A stretch of DNA of 64,000 bases from Plasmopara viticola (Eukaryota; Oomycota; Peronosporomycetes; Peronosporales; Peronosporaceae), in NCBI GenBank assembly GCA_001695595.3, contig MBPM02000050.1, positions 62,001 through 126,000 of the forward strand, given 5' to 3'. The position numbers were made by a program, and so were the translations under genes. Of this stretch, positions 44,401-54,481 are shown in pieces. Every line of letters begins with the position of its first letter. Within the stretch, counting starts at the first letter, position 1. The notes beneath the pieces are model-generated. The model saw nothing but the letters and a program-made list of their open reading frames with translations. It searched no databases and was not told the DNA's origin.

Positions 44401-47296
44401 CGAGCACCGTGGCGGCGGAAATGATTTCTCCAGCCTTTACACGCTGCTTTAGCTTACGCGATTTCTTGGATCCACTCTCAACTAACAAGTCGTCAGCAGT
44501 GCCATAATAAATGTTTTTGCAAAAGTCGTAGTCCGTTAGCAGCAACTTCACACTGTCGCCTTCAGTCCACTTGTTGGTGTCCTCGGTCACAGAAGGTACC
44601 AACACTGTGACTGTGCCTTCTTCCTTTTCTATCGCAAAGACAGCACCATACGGACGAACACCAACAAAGTCAGCCTTCGCTGTCTTGCCCAAAGCAAATG
44701 GAGCCTTCATCTCTCCAGACACGGTTCGAGCCAACGCTTGCTCACGAAGAAAAGCCGGAAAGTAAGCAGGACGGGCTCTGGTCGTGCTGTTCGTGGGTAC
44801 AATAAAGTTACTCTGCTGGAATCCGACCACAAACTGCTTTTTTGCTTTGTCGACTTTTTCAACAAAGCACGTCACGGTCTCGCCAATCTCAAACATAGTG
44901 TCGTCAATCTGTTCGACAAACTGATCCTTGAGGTATCCTTTGGGAGCGAGCGCAACGACGTTGTTCAGGAACTTCACAAACACACCTTTCAACACGTTGA
45001 CAGACGTCACATAACCAATCAAGACTGCCTTTTCCTGTATATCTCCAAACGTGCGAGGTAAAGAGGCCGGGCGCGAGGCAAATTCAAGCAGCAGTGGCTT
45101 TTTTGAAAGCATCAACACACCATTGGATTCCTGGGAAACGACGAGCAGCGGCTCCGATATCACGTCACCAGCGCTATAATGCTGCACAATCTGATCCACC
45201 AACGCCGTATCACGCGGGAAATCCGTGAGCTGCACAAATGGCAGCACACCATCCAACCCGTCCGAGGTCTGCACACGAAAGCGGGTGGCGTCAATCTCGA
45301 GAATCTTCACATCCGTCACTGTTGACCCCACGAGCTCTTCAGCAGTTTCTGGAGAAGCTACCAAGCTGCGACTTGAGCTGTTTGTGGCCGTGTCGAAGGA
45401 AAGCATCAATCGCTTCCGATTGGCGTCGCAACGCGTCACACGAGCTTTTACAACTTGGCCTATCACGTAAGCTTCCTCTAGATTCTCAATGCCAGCTTGC
45501 TGGAGCACAACCAAAGGCACGAGACCGTACACGTTGTTGTAAAAAGTCACAATCACACCGTACTTGCCGATCTTTGAAATAAAACCGTGCGCAATCTGGC
45601 CAATCGTAGCTTCCTCGAACGAGCTCAAGACGGGCAGCTCTGACGAGAGAAGGCCTGCCTTCATCGTCAGGAACGTCTTGGTGGCCTCAAGATCCACGTG
45701 GAGCACTCGGGCGCTTGCAGTCTTGCCAACCTTGTACTTCCCATTGTTTGCTTTCTTGTTCAGCAAAAACGGCGGCATGTGCTGCGGAGTGACCAACCCG
45801 CGGACGCCTTCACTGATCTCCATCAACAATCCCCACGACTCGATCGACAAGATCTTTCCATTCACTTGAGTCCCCGGCACCAGGTCCTTGTGGCGTAGCA
45901 CTATTTGCGAGATAGAACGTGCGGCACAGCTCACGCTTGTGACCGCGTCAAAGGGTGAAAAGCTCACGACACGGCACCTGACAGTCGATCCTACTGCAAA
46001 TTTCTTCTCGAGCTTGTCCACGCGCTTATCAGAGACCTTAGAAATGTGCACGTATCCAGGCGCAAACGCTTTCCATCGGAGATCGGACGTCGAAGCCTCG
46101 TTCTCAACGACATTTTCCATTCGACCATTCTCGTTTTGGCCCTTTAACGATAGCAGCATACCAATACCGGCATCAATGCGCTCAATCGTGGCCTCTTCGA
46201 TAATGTCCCCGACCGACCAAGGCGACTCTGGTACTCGTAAGTGCACCACGTGAGGCGCCATCGAGAGCGTAATGTGCTTGGTAATATAGTCAATGCTTAT
46301 AATCCGCGCACGTGCCTTCATTCCTCTACGGTAGGCCTCTTGCCAGCCACGCTCACAGGGCAAACTCATGTGATTCTGCTCCACCGTGGCGGTAAAGTAC
46401 GTGAGAAACGTCACGCAAAGTCCATTCTCCAAAATGTCTTTGACACGAACGTTCAAGAGCATGCCAGGGACGAGCTGCTTCAGCGTGAACGAGTCCCCGC
46501 GCGTCACCGCTTTGACCACGTGGGCACGGTCAATGGTCACCGTCGCTGTGCTCGTGTGCGCGTTTACAGACAATACGGAGACTAGACAGTGCTGGCCTCT
46601 GTGCACTGGCGTGTCGAGCTCAGTGTGGGGCACAAAGGCGTGGACACCGCGAATGCCTAAGTTGACAATGGCCCCGTGGTCTTCCACGGACGAAACGGTC
46701 GCGTGCAGGGAAGTGCCCTTTGTCACGCTACGAGGACTGAGCTCAGCGTGGAGTAACGACGTGCGCAGGGAGAGGTGGATCTGCTTGTGTTTGTTGGTCT
46801 TGGCCAAGGCAAGGACAACACAAGGCACGAATTGACCGACTTGAAACAGCGCGCTCAGTGGCTGCAGAGTCTCTTCGTCGGCATTTATCCGTGTCTTTTG
46901 CTGCTTTTGCTTTTGCTCTTGGAAAAACTCATAGAACTCATCGGAACACTCGCTCAAAGCCACTGTCCCGTTGAGTTTATTAGGGAGGCTAAGCACCAGG
47001 TCCTGTCCGTCCGTGATGTGTCGCACGCAGCCAAGCAGCGGCATACCCTTGCGCAGCATCTTGTAACAAAGAAGCGTTGCCTTGTTCTCGTAATTTTCGT
47101 CTTTACCGCTGACTTTGTCGCTTTTGGCCGAACTTGACGCCTTCTTGACCTTTTTCCTCGGCTGCTCTTCAGCCGCTGCAGCCAATCCGCGCTTGCCAAA
47201 CAGCGCCTCGCCTGCAACAGCTACAGATGCATCAACCTTTTGATTCAAAGCCTTGGGCTTCGTGCCACGAGGAAAACTTGTCGTGATTGCCGCCAT
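41465..47296 (-). CDS. RRP5: rRNA biogenesis protein RRP5 / PDCD11
   Basis: Single exon of 1943 codons from ATG 47296, close to the usual 1730-1870 residues. RRP5 is a nucleolar factor needed for early pre-rRNA cleavages that form both 18S and 5.8S rRNA. A Lys-rich segment near residues 45-65 ('RKKVKKASSSAKSDK') probably serves nuclear localisation. About a dozen S1 RNA-binding repeats fill residues ~80-1540. Clear examples are 'GDIIEEATIERIDAGIGML', 'GTQVNGKILSIESWGLLMEI' and, last, 'GLTVKGTITKVQSYGVFVRI' with 'GLCHISEV'. A very acidic linker (~1545-1630, Glu/Asp runs) leads to a C-terminal HAT/TPR array (~1660-1943), e.g. 'WVAYLNLEHDFGD', 'ARTIFEGILANYPKRMDLW' and 'ARALFERVLAMEFSAKKMKF'. 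S1 array plus HAT tail is diagnostic for RRP5. It is tail to tail with the channel gene. Confidence 0.97.
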   Translation of the reverse strand: MAAITTSFPRGTKPKALNQKVDASVAVAGEALFGKRGLAAAAEEQPRKKVKKASSSAKSDKVSGKDENYENKATLLCYKMLRKGMPLLGCVRHITDGQDLVLSLPNKLNGTVALSECSDEFYEFFQEQKQKQQKTRINADEETLQPLSALFQVGQFVPCVVLALAKTNKHKQIHLSLRTSLLHAELSPRSVTKGTSLHATVSSVEDHGAIVNLGIRGVHAFVPHTELDTPVHRGQHCLVSVLSVNAHTSTATVTIDRAHVVKAVTRGDSFTLKQLVPGMLLNVRVKDILENGLCVTFLTYFTATVEQNHMSLPCERGWQEAYRRGMKARARIISIDYITKHITLSMAPHVVHLRVPESPWSVGDIIEEATIERIDAGIGMLLSLKGQNENGRMENVVENEASTSDLRWKAFAPGYVHISKVSDKRVDKLEKKFAVGSTVRCRVVSFSPFDAVTSVSCAARSISQIVLRHKDLVPGTQVNGKILSIESWGLLMEISEGVRGLVTPQHMPPFLLNKKANNGKYKVGKTASARVLHVDLEATKTFLTMKAGLLSSELPVLSSFEEATIGQIAHGFISKIGKYGVIVTFYNNVYGLVPLVVLQQAGIENLEEAYVIGQVVKARVTRCDANRKRLMLSFDTATNSSSRSLVASPETAEELVGSTVTDVKILEIDATRFRVQTSDGLDGVLPFVQLTDFPRDTALVDQIVQHYSAGDVISEPLLVVSQESNGVLMLSKKPLLLEFASRPASLPRTFGDIQEKAVLIGYVTSVNVLKGVFVKFLNNVVALAPKGYLKDQFVEQIDDTMFEIGETVTCFVEKVDKAKKQFVVGFQQSNFIVPTNSTTRARPAYFPAFLREQALARTVSGEMKAPFALGKTAKADFVGVRPYGAVFAIEKEEGTVTVLVPSVTEDTNKWTEGDSVKLLLTDYDFCKNIYYGTADDLLVESGSKKSRKLKQRVKAGEIISAATVLAVGSTEKYAVVSFTNPKNADLLQFGVVQLCEFWCPSQTSSQLGLEVGAVTKCRVVQSSLSSGSISTPFDGLVLLALEEDKLVAKSTIVSRKVSSKLPKYKQEDLVLGNTLTGVVVGISENSMDVRVETHKKVGKVRTMVSIVDVDGIEEKSGHTHPFDRYSVNTTITGRVIAMSTKGANKLKPISDENPVKFHALQLSLRSEDVAGDEKVFDFQRFVRPDWLEGSSGRALLKEGNLVDGVVSHQTTDSLVVKLSSNVIGTLSCVEVSNDVDVVRAFRDHFPVGKRVKCYVLQVNAEKKAVDLSVIHSSSAQGKARLKVGNVVNGVISTKKSAIRPPSIMVQVNAHTFGRVCVTEMLTRWENNMLDLPRFAAGSVVRCVVLATSNDHTDLSLREDALENPNEYTKKTMKPAERNVGDLVPAIVTLTTANGCFVRVDRHTTARVLLRDLSDDFVQDPQTQFPSGKLVAGRVMKKSDRGLELSLKASVVSDDVSVFKWSDLKDGLTVKGTITKVQSYGVFVRIEKTTITGLCHISEVADEKVTQPLDQIFSEGDYVKAKVLKVEDRRVSFGLKPSYFDGEESSSDEESEEEEEADCDEEVEAEPMDVDEEQVPVKKEVRTVKRMDTDINMVEDKDSSSDNESMSNAAPVEFRWDGFSNALSAKKEAQGSDESCAEEENEEEEAVPIASTPNKKNWRQSNEWVALREKALASHEEAPQSASDYERLLAVSPQSSYLWIQYMAFHVALTEMDLARDVAVRATSAVSFRDEKEKLNVWVAYLNLEHDFGDDASFLRVFKSALQVNHPKRVYLHLVDLYIRAGEHEDAKQTLNTMQKKFRTSKQTWIRSLQYLAGESQFTEAAETLQRSLKSLAAHKHLPVILKYGQLLYEHRELDKARTIFEGILANYPKRMDLWNVYLDKEIKFGDVALARALFERVLAMEFSAKKMKFLFKKYLHFEQDQGDDKHVEHVKQLAKDFVASVAT

Positions 47297-47944
47297 TAAG
47301 TCGGCGGAAGACGTCGAGCAAGTTCTTGCGGACCAACGATTGGTTGTGGCTGATTACTACGCTATGATTGGCGCAAATACGGCTCCAAAACTTTGACAGC
47401 AGGAGCTTACTTCAGTACCGAGCTGCTAGACTTCGGTATGCGGTATTACAGTGCACTTTCTGTCTGTAAAAGGAATACTTTGAAGAAACTTTCGATCGTA
47501 AGAAGACCTGTCAATCTAGCAGCGGAGCGGATGCAATTAAAACTATTCGGACGATGAATTAACGAGGACTGATACCACTGCCTCCGTACCGTGAGATGAC
47601 AAGCAGCTTCGTATTTAAAAGCTCTACTAAGTTGTTGAAAAAGTGATGTATCCATCCTATATGGAATTATATTGTCTAAAAAACAATATGTACAAAAGCG
47701 TTCCCCTATACACTACTACAGCGATGGCGTACGACATACCCTTCGAGAGCGGACGGTATGACATAGACGATCCGGTCCGTCCGCTAGCAACAGTCCTTAA
47801 TACTGTTGTAGCCACAAGCTCAAAAAAGTCATCTACATTACCACGAATAAGAGAGCAAGTTGTTTGCGACAAACAAATAGATGAGACTCGTTAAGCGTTG
47901 AATCTCAAGTTAAGGCAAGGAAAAAGACTTGGTCGGAGCCCTGG
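47297..47944. other. Spacer upstream of RRP5
   Basis: About 650 bp with only short chance frames. The part next to 47296 should be the RRP5 promoter. No repeats or other motifs were recognised. Confidence 0.4.
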
Positions 47945-48956
47945 CTAAGCCAAACAATGCTGAAGCAGCTTCAAAATGCTTTGGTGAAACGTCTTCGTCC
48001 TGTCATCCAACCAATCTTCGGTATAGAAATCTTTGAATTCATACGAGGCATCGATCCTTTTCATCTGTAGGGCAATCATGCGAGCCACTCTTGCGTGCAG
48101 ATTCAAACAGCGGTAGTATGGCTGTTTTAAATCATTGAATACCAGAGGTTTACCAACCAGGTCGCCAAATGTTGTTGCCACGTTGAACGTGCATTGCTTT
48201 CTTTGCTCGCGATACGCTGTAGAGAAGCTCTTCTTTTTGTTCCGTAGTAAAAACGTCGTTCCCGTTGCGGTCTTTGAGGTCAATGATACGCGTGTTTTCA
48301 ATCAAAGGATCAAACAACATTAAAGAAAAGGCGTCCGAATCATCACGGATGAAACTGATTTGGGAATGGTCGAGCGCGTATTTCAATGGCTTGAACAGCA
48401 ACAGACCAATCTTTTCATCGTCGAGTTCCGATATTTGCATCATCACATGCAAAGAATATTCGTTGTTTCGACGAAACAAATGCGACGCTAATACAAGCGA
48501 CTGTGGAAAAGCAACATCAAGCAACATGCATCGCACCCACGTCTTTCTTCGCTGAAAATATCCATAATACTCGCACAATCGTGTCTTGAACCTCTCGTTG
48601 CGTTCCGTCAGCGTTGTCGGAACATTTGCGAGAATGCGCGGAAGAATAAGCTCAAGAAGCACCTTTTCGGGTGTGCGTGCTTACTGAGGCACTTGCACGA
48701 TGAGTGCGTCCTCCTTTGAGCCACCAAGTGTGCCAATCGGCGTATCCTCTTTTAACGCCAAAGCGTTTAAGTCGTACGCTACTCGATTCGCGAAGACCAT
48801 AAAGTCGGCCGCCTTCACGTGAGCGTATTGCTCTGAACACTTGGCCTTCACTGCATTCTGGAACATAGCCACCTCATCCCCATCCACAGATACAGAACTT
48901 GCTGTGGCCACTGCGTTCCCGTCTTCACCCACGAGTTGGAACCATTCTTGCGCCAT
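47945..48956 (-). pseudogene. Crinkler-type header domain plus HNH nuclease, broken gene
   Basis: Starts at ATG 48956 and encodes a header of about 90 residues ('MAQEWFQLVGEDGNAVATA', 'VKAADFMVFANR', 'EDTPIGTLGGSKEDALIVQV'). It resembles the ubiquitin-like N-terminal domain of Crinkler (CRN)-family oomycete proteins. A TAA at 48683-48681 interrupts it, but the very same frame continues as 'VLLELILPRILANVP', then 'NERFKTRLCEYYGYF', 'VLASHLFRRNNEY' and 'GLLLFKPLKYALDHSQISFI'. The pattern A-S-H ... D-x-K-x-GLLL ... D is that of HNH_2 nucleases. Somewhere in 48170-48290 the frame moves by one base, and the C-terminal part continues in the other frame ('GDLVGKPLVFNDLKQPYYR' to 'LQHCLA', stop at 47945). 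In CRN proteins the header directs delivery and the C-terminal domain acts in the nucleus, so this would have been a nuclease-type member. One stop and one frameshift make it a pseudogene, apparently a young one. Confidence 0.65.
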
Positions 48957-49076
48957 TGCTCAGAATTGAGAATGGCGGTTGAAAGTACCTTAAAGAAGGT
49001 TGACACTTGGAGGTCGCTAAACGTCAGCCTTTCGACTTTAACGGACTAACTAAATGAACACACGTTGCCATTTTTT

Positions 49077-50322
49077 TTATGTGGTTGACCTGCCCAAAAT
49101 GCTCGTAAAGTATTGCACAACATGGTCCTGAAGATACAAAGCTGCTTGAAACAATGGCATCTCGTTGCGGGAGTTAAGCCGTCCTGCATCCACAAGCTCT
49201 GTTACATTCAGACGCTTTGTGCATTCTTGGCCATTGTTCCACTTCATTATCTCGAACGTCTCTGTATTTAATCTTGCCAGTACAACAACACTTTGCTTTG
49301 CTTTTCTCGGAACTTTTGCCGTCTTCCATGTTGGCATCTCGATCGCATTGTAAACATTTGTTTTTTCGTAGAGCATGCATTCAAAGAAAACTTTCAAAAC
49401 GAAATCCTGGCCAAGAGCTGATATTGCGTGAAGTACTAATTGTTTCTTACCAATTTCGCACGAGCATAAAAAAAGTTTTGGTAAGGAAGTCGTTGCCATT
49501 TTTCTGTCGTTGTTTTGTATTTTGCCTCAGATTTCTCATTATCACGGTTACAACTAGTTGATACTTGTAACTCTAAACAAAGCAACGAACGCACTTTGTC
49601 GACAAGACCAAAGCAGCCAGCCCAGTAGAGAAGGTGCTGATTGCGTCTTGAGCCGTCTCGATTCATTCCTTTTAATATATTGTGGATAACGACAATTCAT
49701 CTCGGCCACGTATCGTGTCAGTCACTATCTCGGACAAATAATCGTACATCTTTAAAGCGATCGAGACGTAGAAGCCATCGACAAAACTCTGAATGACTCT
49801 GCTTTGTATAGCACGCTCGAGTTAACGTTGATGTTTCCTCTCGATGAACAATTTTGCAACATCCAGCAATATCAACTGGAAAAAGGTTGTCATTATTAAG
49901 TACGAATGGAATCGCAAATCGAGCAAAGCAATAATTGCCATCTCCGACATGCAGTACAAGATCGGATAACGTGGCAATTTGCTCGTGATGACCATGGTAC
50001 GCCTCCCGGTATAGCGATGCCACTGGTTTTCTTAGGAGATTGCACGGAGTTTGTTATTTCCAAGCCATTGTCCAGGTGAGTTAAACACGAGCTACTTCCA
50101 AAACAACTGACGCATTGAAGTGATTTGCAGTGTATCCATTAAGTAGGCTCAACAATAAACGCACGACATTGGCTTGGCGACCCATACATGTTGTAATGAG
50201 AGCCGTGCTCCCTGCAAACCTCAAAGTCAAAGCTGCGACGCTGGAGATGAACAAGCATTTAGCCCTGACAGCTCAAGTACCAACTCTTTATTACCATTCT
50301 CAAAAGTCGTATTCAACTCCAT
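49077..50322 (-). pseudogene. Inverted, truncated copy of the ankyrin part of the anoctamin gene
   Basis: On the minus strand this matches the first ~1.5 kb of the gene at 54482-58954. The ATG at 50322 corresponds to the ATG at 54482, with shared 'ENGN' and the SSP-SQL region. About 200 bp are then missing: sequence like 54650 jumps to sequence like 54860. Blocks 'AYHGHHEQIATL' and 'NLFPVDIAG' (about 50000-49850), 'QHLLYWAGCFGLV' (about 49630) and 'LNTETFEIMKWNNGQECTKRLN' to 'VVQYFTSIL' (49300-49090) follow the parent in order. The copy stops at 49077, before the membrane domain, and has many stops and frameshifts. It is an old inverted partial duplication lying 4-5 kb from its parent. Confidence 0.85.
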
Positions 50323-52562
50323 GTGAATTTCGTAACAATTTGTCAGGCGATATTATCGTTTAGTTTCAAAGGTGAAACCCTTACTCGATGGCTATAACAT
50401 GTACCCCTCCCGTCTGCGTTTGTTCACTTGCCATATTTTTGTGTCCGAAATTGCATGACTCATTTCCGCAACACAACGAGCAAATAATATTTGCCAATCA
50501 AACACGCGGCGTCTAATTGCTTATATTGTCATCATCGTTTTTAAGGATGTCTACTAAAATCATTGTCAAATTTATAGAAATTTATCGGTCTTCCTTCGAA
50601 ACAATCGACAACACTAATAATATGCACCAAGTAGTTTTTAAATTCAAAGCTGCCAACTCTCTTGCGGTATGGACGCAGAATCGATCACCTCTGGCTAACA
50701 AGCTAAGCTTTTATAAGCTTCGCTGCGAAGATCGTGAGTTCCTTCACTATCATACATTCACTCTAGGGTAACATGGCTAATAAATAATCACATTCTGGGC
50801 TTTTATGTTATGTATTCTCTTTGACGCTCCGCTCATTTAGTGGGACTTTAACATTATTAAAAACTTATCCTAAAAGTCAGGCATACGTTTGAAAGTAATC
50901 AAGTAGATACGCGTGGTTTTACCAACCTCAACCGCAATTACAATTGGTATTGTAGATACTGTCACAAATGCCACTAGCTCAAGCAATAAATATGGAAGAC
51001 AGACCGTATCTAGTGATGAAGCTAGTATCAATCGATAAACCGAGACCATTAGTAGGTAGATTTTATTGGTTTTAAATTTACGCTGCTCTGGAAAACGTTG
51101 ATATAAGAACCCTTGCGTTTATTTTGATAAGATTTATATTATGCACATAATGACGGATCAGCTAATTTTGGTATGCCCATTCAAATCGTCCAACCCATCG
51201 CCTATTAGTCTTGGATAACAAATGTGCAAGGCAACGGGTGCGATCTTGACATCACAAGCTACCAGCGTTGTTGGTGACCACAAATACACGTCGCCTTACC
51301 GTAATTTCTGCTAGTGGAGTTGGTGTCGAACTTGGATCACCATCGTCAATATTCGATGTTCCAGGTAATATCTCATCGACTTTAGACATTGCCGCGTCAG
51401 GCATTGCCTGTCTATCAAATCTAGTGGCATTGGTTCTACTATTTGCCCTCTACTATCGATCGATGGATCTAGTGATCTTCAAGCGTCACCCTAGTTGATG
51501 GGCTTATAAGCAGCATCTAATGAGCAGATAAGATAGATACTGAGTGAATTTGTAAATCTTGACATCATGTATCTTGACCCTATTCAGTATCGCTGTAAAA
51601 GCAAGGGAAAAATGTGCCATTGCAAATAAAATACACTGTCCAAAACGCCCTGTAGCTTTGCGTTTGGCCTATCGTTATTGTCAACGATGGGACGGGGTTC
51701 GATGTTGAAGACGTCGTCGTCGAACCAAAACATGTCATGTTCAACATCGAGGGTTCCAACATGTGTTTTCTGACTATACAGATGCAAGAGTTCAGTTGTA
51801 AAGTAGAAACTTTTACAGCTGAGAATTAAATGGGCCATCCGGTAATTTGCCATCAAACCAGACCTATTTTTTTTTTCAGATTGACTTGTTGTCGCTACTG
51901 TTAACGCTTATATGGCGGCATTCAGCCCTATTCTCCATTACTTTCTTTAACGTCGTTACTCTGCTTATCATCATCCCATGGTTGAAATAGCTGTCGTCTA
52001 AGCGTGCCTTCTTCTTAGCAGCGTGTTTGTCACTGAAAGCCTTACAAGGCGAGCTTTTTGTTTTGCTTTAAAATTTTCACTGACTCCTCCATAGCTTCAT
52101 TAGCAAACGAACGAGCCTTTTTTCAAATTTTCCGCTTTGATTACTCCTCGTCACTCTCTAAGTTTGCTTACAGAATTTAAACACATTACAAAGCTGCTAT
52201 GTCTCTCACGGTGTAGATGCGAATGCATCCGTCACCTCTGATTATACATCAGACAAGAACCGCTTTTCTATGCTTCGCCGCTAAGATCGTGAGTCTCATT
52301 ACGATCAAACAGTATCCTTGTGCTGGCACCTGAGTTTTTGTACTTATATGTCTTCTTTGGACCGACTTCAATCCTGCAGTAATAGTATTTGCTTCATAAT
52401 CACAACACTCTAATTTATAGTCCCGGGTCAAAACTTCTTTTTTGAACACAATCGAATTCGTCTAAACTATTGCGTCGAAGCGCACCGACGACTGGGCAAC
52501 TCTGTGCAACTTTCCTTTGACACCTGGCAACAGGCCGCAGTTGCCTAAATCACGCCGTGGCC
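50323..52562. other. Desert with unidentified coding relics
   Basis: No intact gene. On the minus strand at 51856-51580 a frame reads 'HDMFWFDDDVFNIEPRP'; further along at 51450-51260 another reads 'MSKVDEILPGTSNIDDGDPS', so a decayed minus-strand gene may lie here. Around 52130-52065 minus a short stretch 'FANEAMEESVKILKQNK' resembles one in the viral element near 28810. A related sequence of about 40 bp with 'gcgaagatcgtgagt' occurs near 50720-50745 and again near 52275-52295. None of this is identified. Confidence 0.35.
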
Positions 52563-54425
52563 ATGACTCGAAAACGGCAACGTCTTGACCCTGTAACGCT
52601 AGAAAATTGCCGGCTTAACGTCAATGTTGCGACTTTGGCAAACCAGGAGAATGCAAGCCGCTACAATATTATTGGCAACTCTAGCGTTGATGATGCCAAA
52701 ATGACAATAGTTCATCCGAGACGTCGAGCACTTGTCTGGTTCCGTCGTGACTTGCGCTTGCACGACAACCTGGCACTAGACGCAGCGATGCGTGCACAGA
52801 AACTCTTGTGGCGAACGACGAACGAAGACATGGCGTTGTTGCCCATTTATATTCTCCACCAACCAAAACACCAACGTTGCGGCGCTGTCCGATTTCAATT
52901 TTTATTGGAAGCAATTATGGATGTGGCCGATTCTATTGAAAAGTTACAAGGTCGATTCCTGGTATTAAGAGGAGACGCTGAATACGTGTTGAAGACGGTC
53001 ATGGCTGCATGGAACGTCACGGATCTCTTCTTTGAGGCTGGAGTCATGCCATACGCCGTTGCACGAGACTCTCGCGTTCGTGCTATTGCTGAGTCCCTGA
53101 ACGTCAATGTCACGATGATTCGAGGAGTGACACTGTACGACCCACAGGAAATTATTCGTTTGAATGGTGGGCAGCCACCTGAAGAGTACGAGCAATTGTT
53201 AGAGATAACAGAAAAGATGCCACAGCCTACACAGCCGATTCCAGCGCCAGGAAAGCTCTCGCATGGTGCAGTGTTCAGTACACAAGAGTTGCATGCCTTA
53301 CTCAAGAATTATTGTCACGACGATCTTAAAGTTGCAAACGCAATTGCCGGAGTTGAAGGCACGACTGAATTATGTGACGCGACACTATTTGTCGTGCCAC
53401 CTCTCACGGTCTTTGGACTCACATGTCCAGATCCACATACGGCACTAATTGGAGGGGAAAGTGAAGCACTGAAGCGATTGGAGACCTTCTGTGAAGACGA
53501 ACGACGCGTTGGGTTGTTTGAAAAACCCAAGACTTCTCCTGTCACTGTCGATGCTCCGTCCACGACGTCACTAAGTGCGTATTTGACGTTTGGGTGTTTA
53601 AGTGCGCGTGAGTTTTTTTATCGAATTATGTTTATTCAGCTCCAATTCCCACTTCGTCCAGGTTATCCGGTCAAAGTGACGTTAGAAGGACAATTAATGT
53701 GGCGAGAGTTCTTTTACTGTTATGCATGCGGCACGCCACATTTCGATTCATTTGATCGCAATCCTGGCTGTAAACAGATTGACTGGCGCTTGCTGTCAAG
53801 TGAAATCAACAAATTGGATCCAGACGACAAACTTGCGGTACGCCAATTTGAGTGCTGGAAGAATGGTCAGACTGGGTTTCCGTGGATCGATGCTGTGATG
53901 CGACAGATTAACCGAGAAGGTTGGACGCACCACGCTGGACGCCACGCCGTTGCGTGCTTCTTGACACGTGGCGTACTCTACATATCGTGGCTGCACGGCG
54001 CAGCGTACTTTCAAGAGAAATTAATCGATATGGACTGGGCCGTGAACGTTGGCAATTGGCTCTGGGTCAGTGCAAGTTGCTTCTTTACGAATTATCGCCA
54101 AGTAGCATCTCCATCCACGTTCCCGCAACAGTGGGATCCCCAAGGTCTTTTCATCCGGAAATACATCCCAGCCCTCCGTCATATGCCGGATAAATTTGTA
54201 TACGAACCGTGGAAAGCGCCTCTAAAAGTGCAACGAGACGCTGCGTGTTTAATTGGCAAAGATTACCCGTTTCCGATTGTGGACAGTAAATTGGCCATGT
54301 CTCGATGTGTTGCCGGAATGAGTCAAGCTTTTTCGGACACTGAGACAAATGAACGGACACGGTCGGACGAGTTGGAAACGAGTGCCGACGACATGTGTTA
54401 CAGTTACCGAGGCACGAATAGTTAG
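52563..54425 (+). CDS. Cryptochrome/photolyase family protein, (6-4) photolyase-like (copy 1)
   Basis: Intronless, 620 residues from the ATG at 52563. Flavoprotein of the photolyase/cryptochrome family, which repairs UV photoproducts or senses blue light. The N-terminal Rossmann domain opens with 'RRALVWFRRDLRLHDNLAL' and the C-terminal FAD-binding domain follows. It contains 'TSLSAYLTFGCLSAREFF', 'GQLMWREFFYCYACGTPHFD', 'GQTGFPWIDAVMRQI', 'WTHHAGRHAVACFLTRG' and 'DWAVNVGNWLWVSASCFF'. The two histidines (second H of THH, and H of GRH) that (6-4) photolyases use for catalysis are kept. The Trp residues at WREF, FPWID and NWLW fit FAD-site and electron-chain positions. 'YIPALRHMPDKFVYEPWKAP' is of the animal CRY/(6-4) kind. 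It pairs with the paralogue at 61727. It ends 56 bp before the anoctamin gene. Repair versus signalling cannot be decided from sequence. Confidence 0.9.
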   Translation: MTRKRQRLDPVTLENCRLNVNVATLANQENASRYNIIGNSSVDDAKMTIVHPRRRALVWFRRDLRLHDNLALDAAMRAQKLLWRTTNEDMALLPIYILHQPKHQRCGAVRFQFLLEAIMDVADSIEKLQGRFLVLRGDAEYVLKTVMAAWNVTDLFFEAGVMPYAVARDSRVRAIAESLNVNVTMIRGVTLYDPQEIIRLNGGQPPEEYEQLLEITEKMPQPTQPIPAPGKLSHGAVFSTQELHALLKNYCHDDLKVANAIAGVEGTTELCDATLFVVPPLTVFGLTCPDPHTALIGGESEALKRLETFCEDERRVGLFEKPKTSPVTVDAPSTTSLSAYLTFGCLSAREFFYRIMFIQLQFPLRPGYPVKVTLEGQLMWREFFYCYACGTPHFDSFDRNPGCKQIDWRLLSSEINKLDPDDKLAVRQFECWKNGQTGFPWIDAVMRQINREGWTHHAGRHAVACFLTRGVLYISWLHGAAYFQEKLIDMDWAVNVGNWLWVSASCFFTNYRQVASPSTFPQQWDPQGLFIRKYIPALRHMPDKFVYEPWKAPLKVQRDAACLIGKDYPFPIVDSKLAMSRCVAGMSQAFSDTETNERTRSDELETSADDMCYSYRGTNS

Positions 54426-54481
54426 GGTTTAACCGTTAAAAATAAACGAATGGAGTCGCTTGACAGTGTTATGACTTTAGT

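Noticed and set aside
48660..48684. Tiny intron removing the TAA between the Crinkler header and the HNH part
   Set aside because: A gtaagc...aaaag excision would be only about 22 nt, far shorter than the 57-77 nt introns in this window; an in-frame stop is simpler.
52557..52565. GTG start for photolyase copy 1 (also GTG at 60211 and TTG at 6300 for other genes)
   Set aside because: Nuclear genes of this kind start at ATG; an in-frame ATG lies 2-8 codons downstream in each case.
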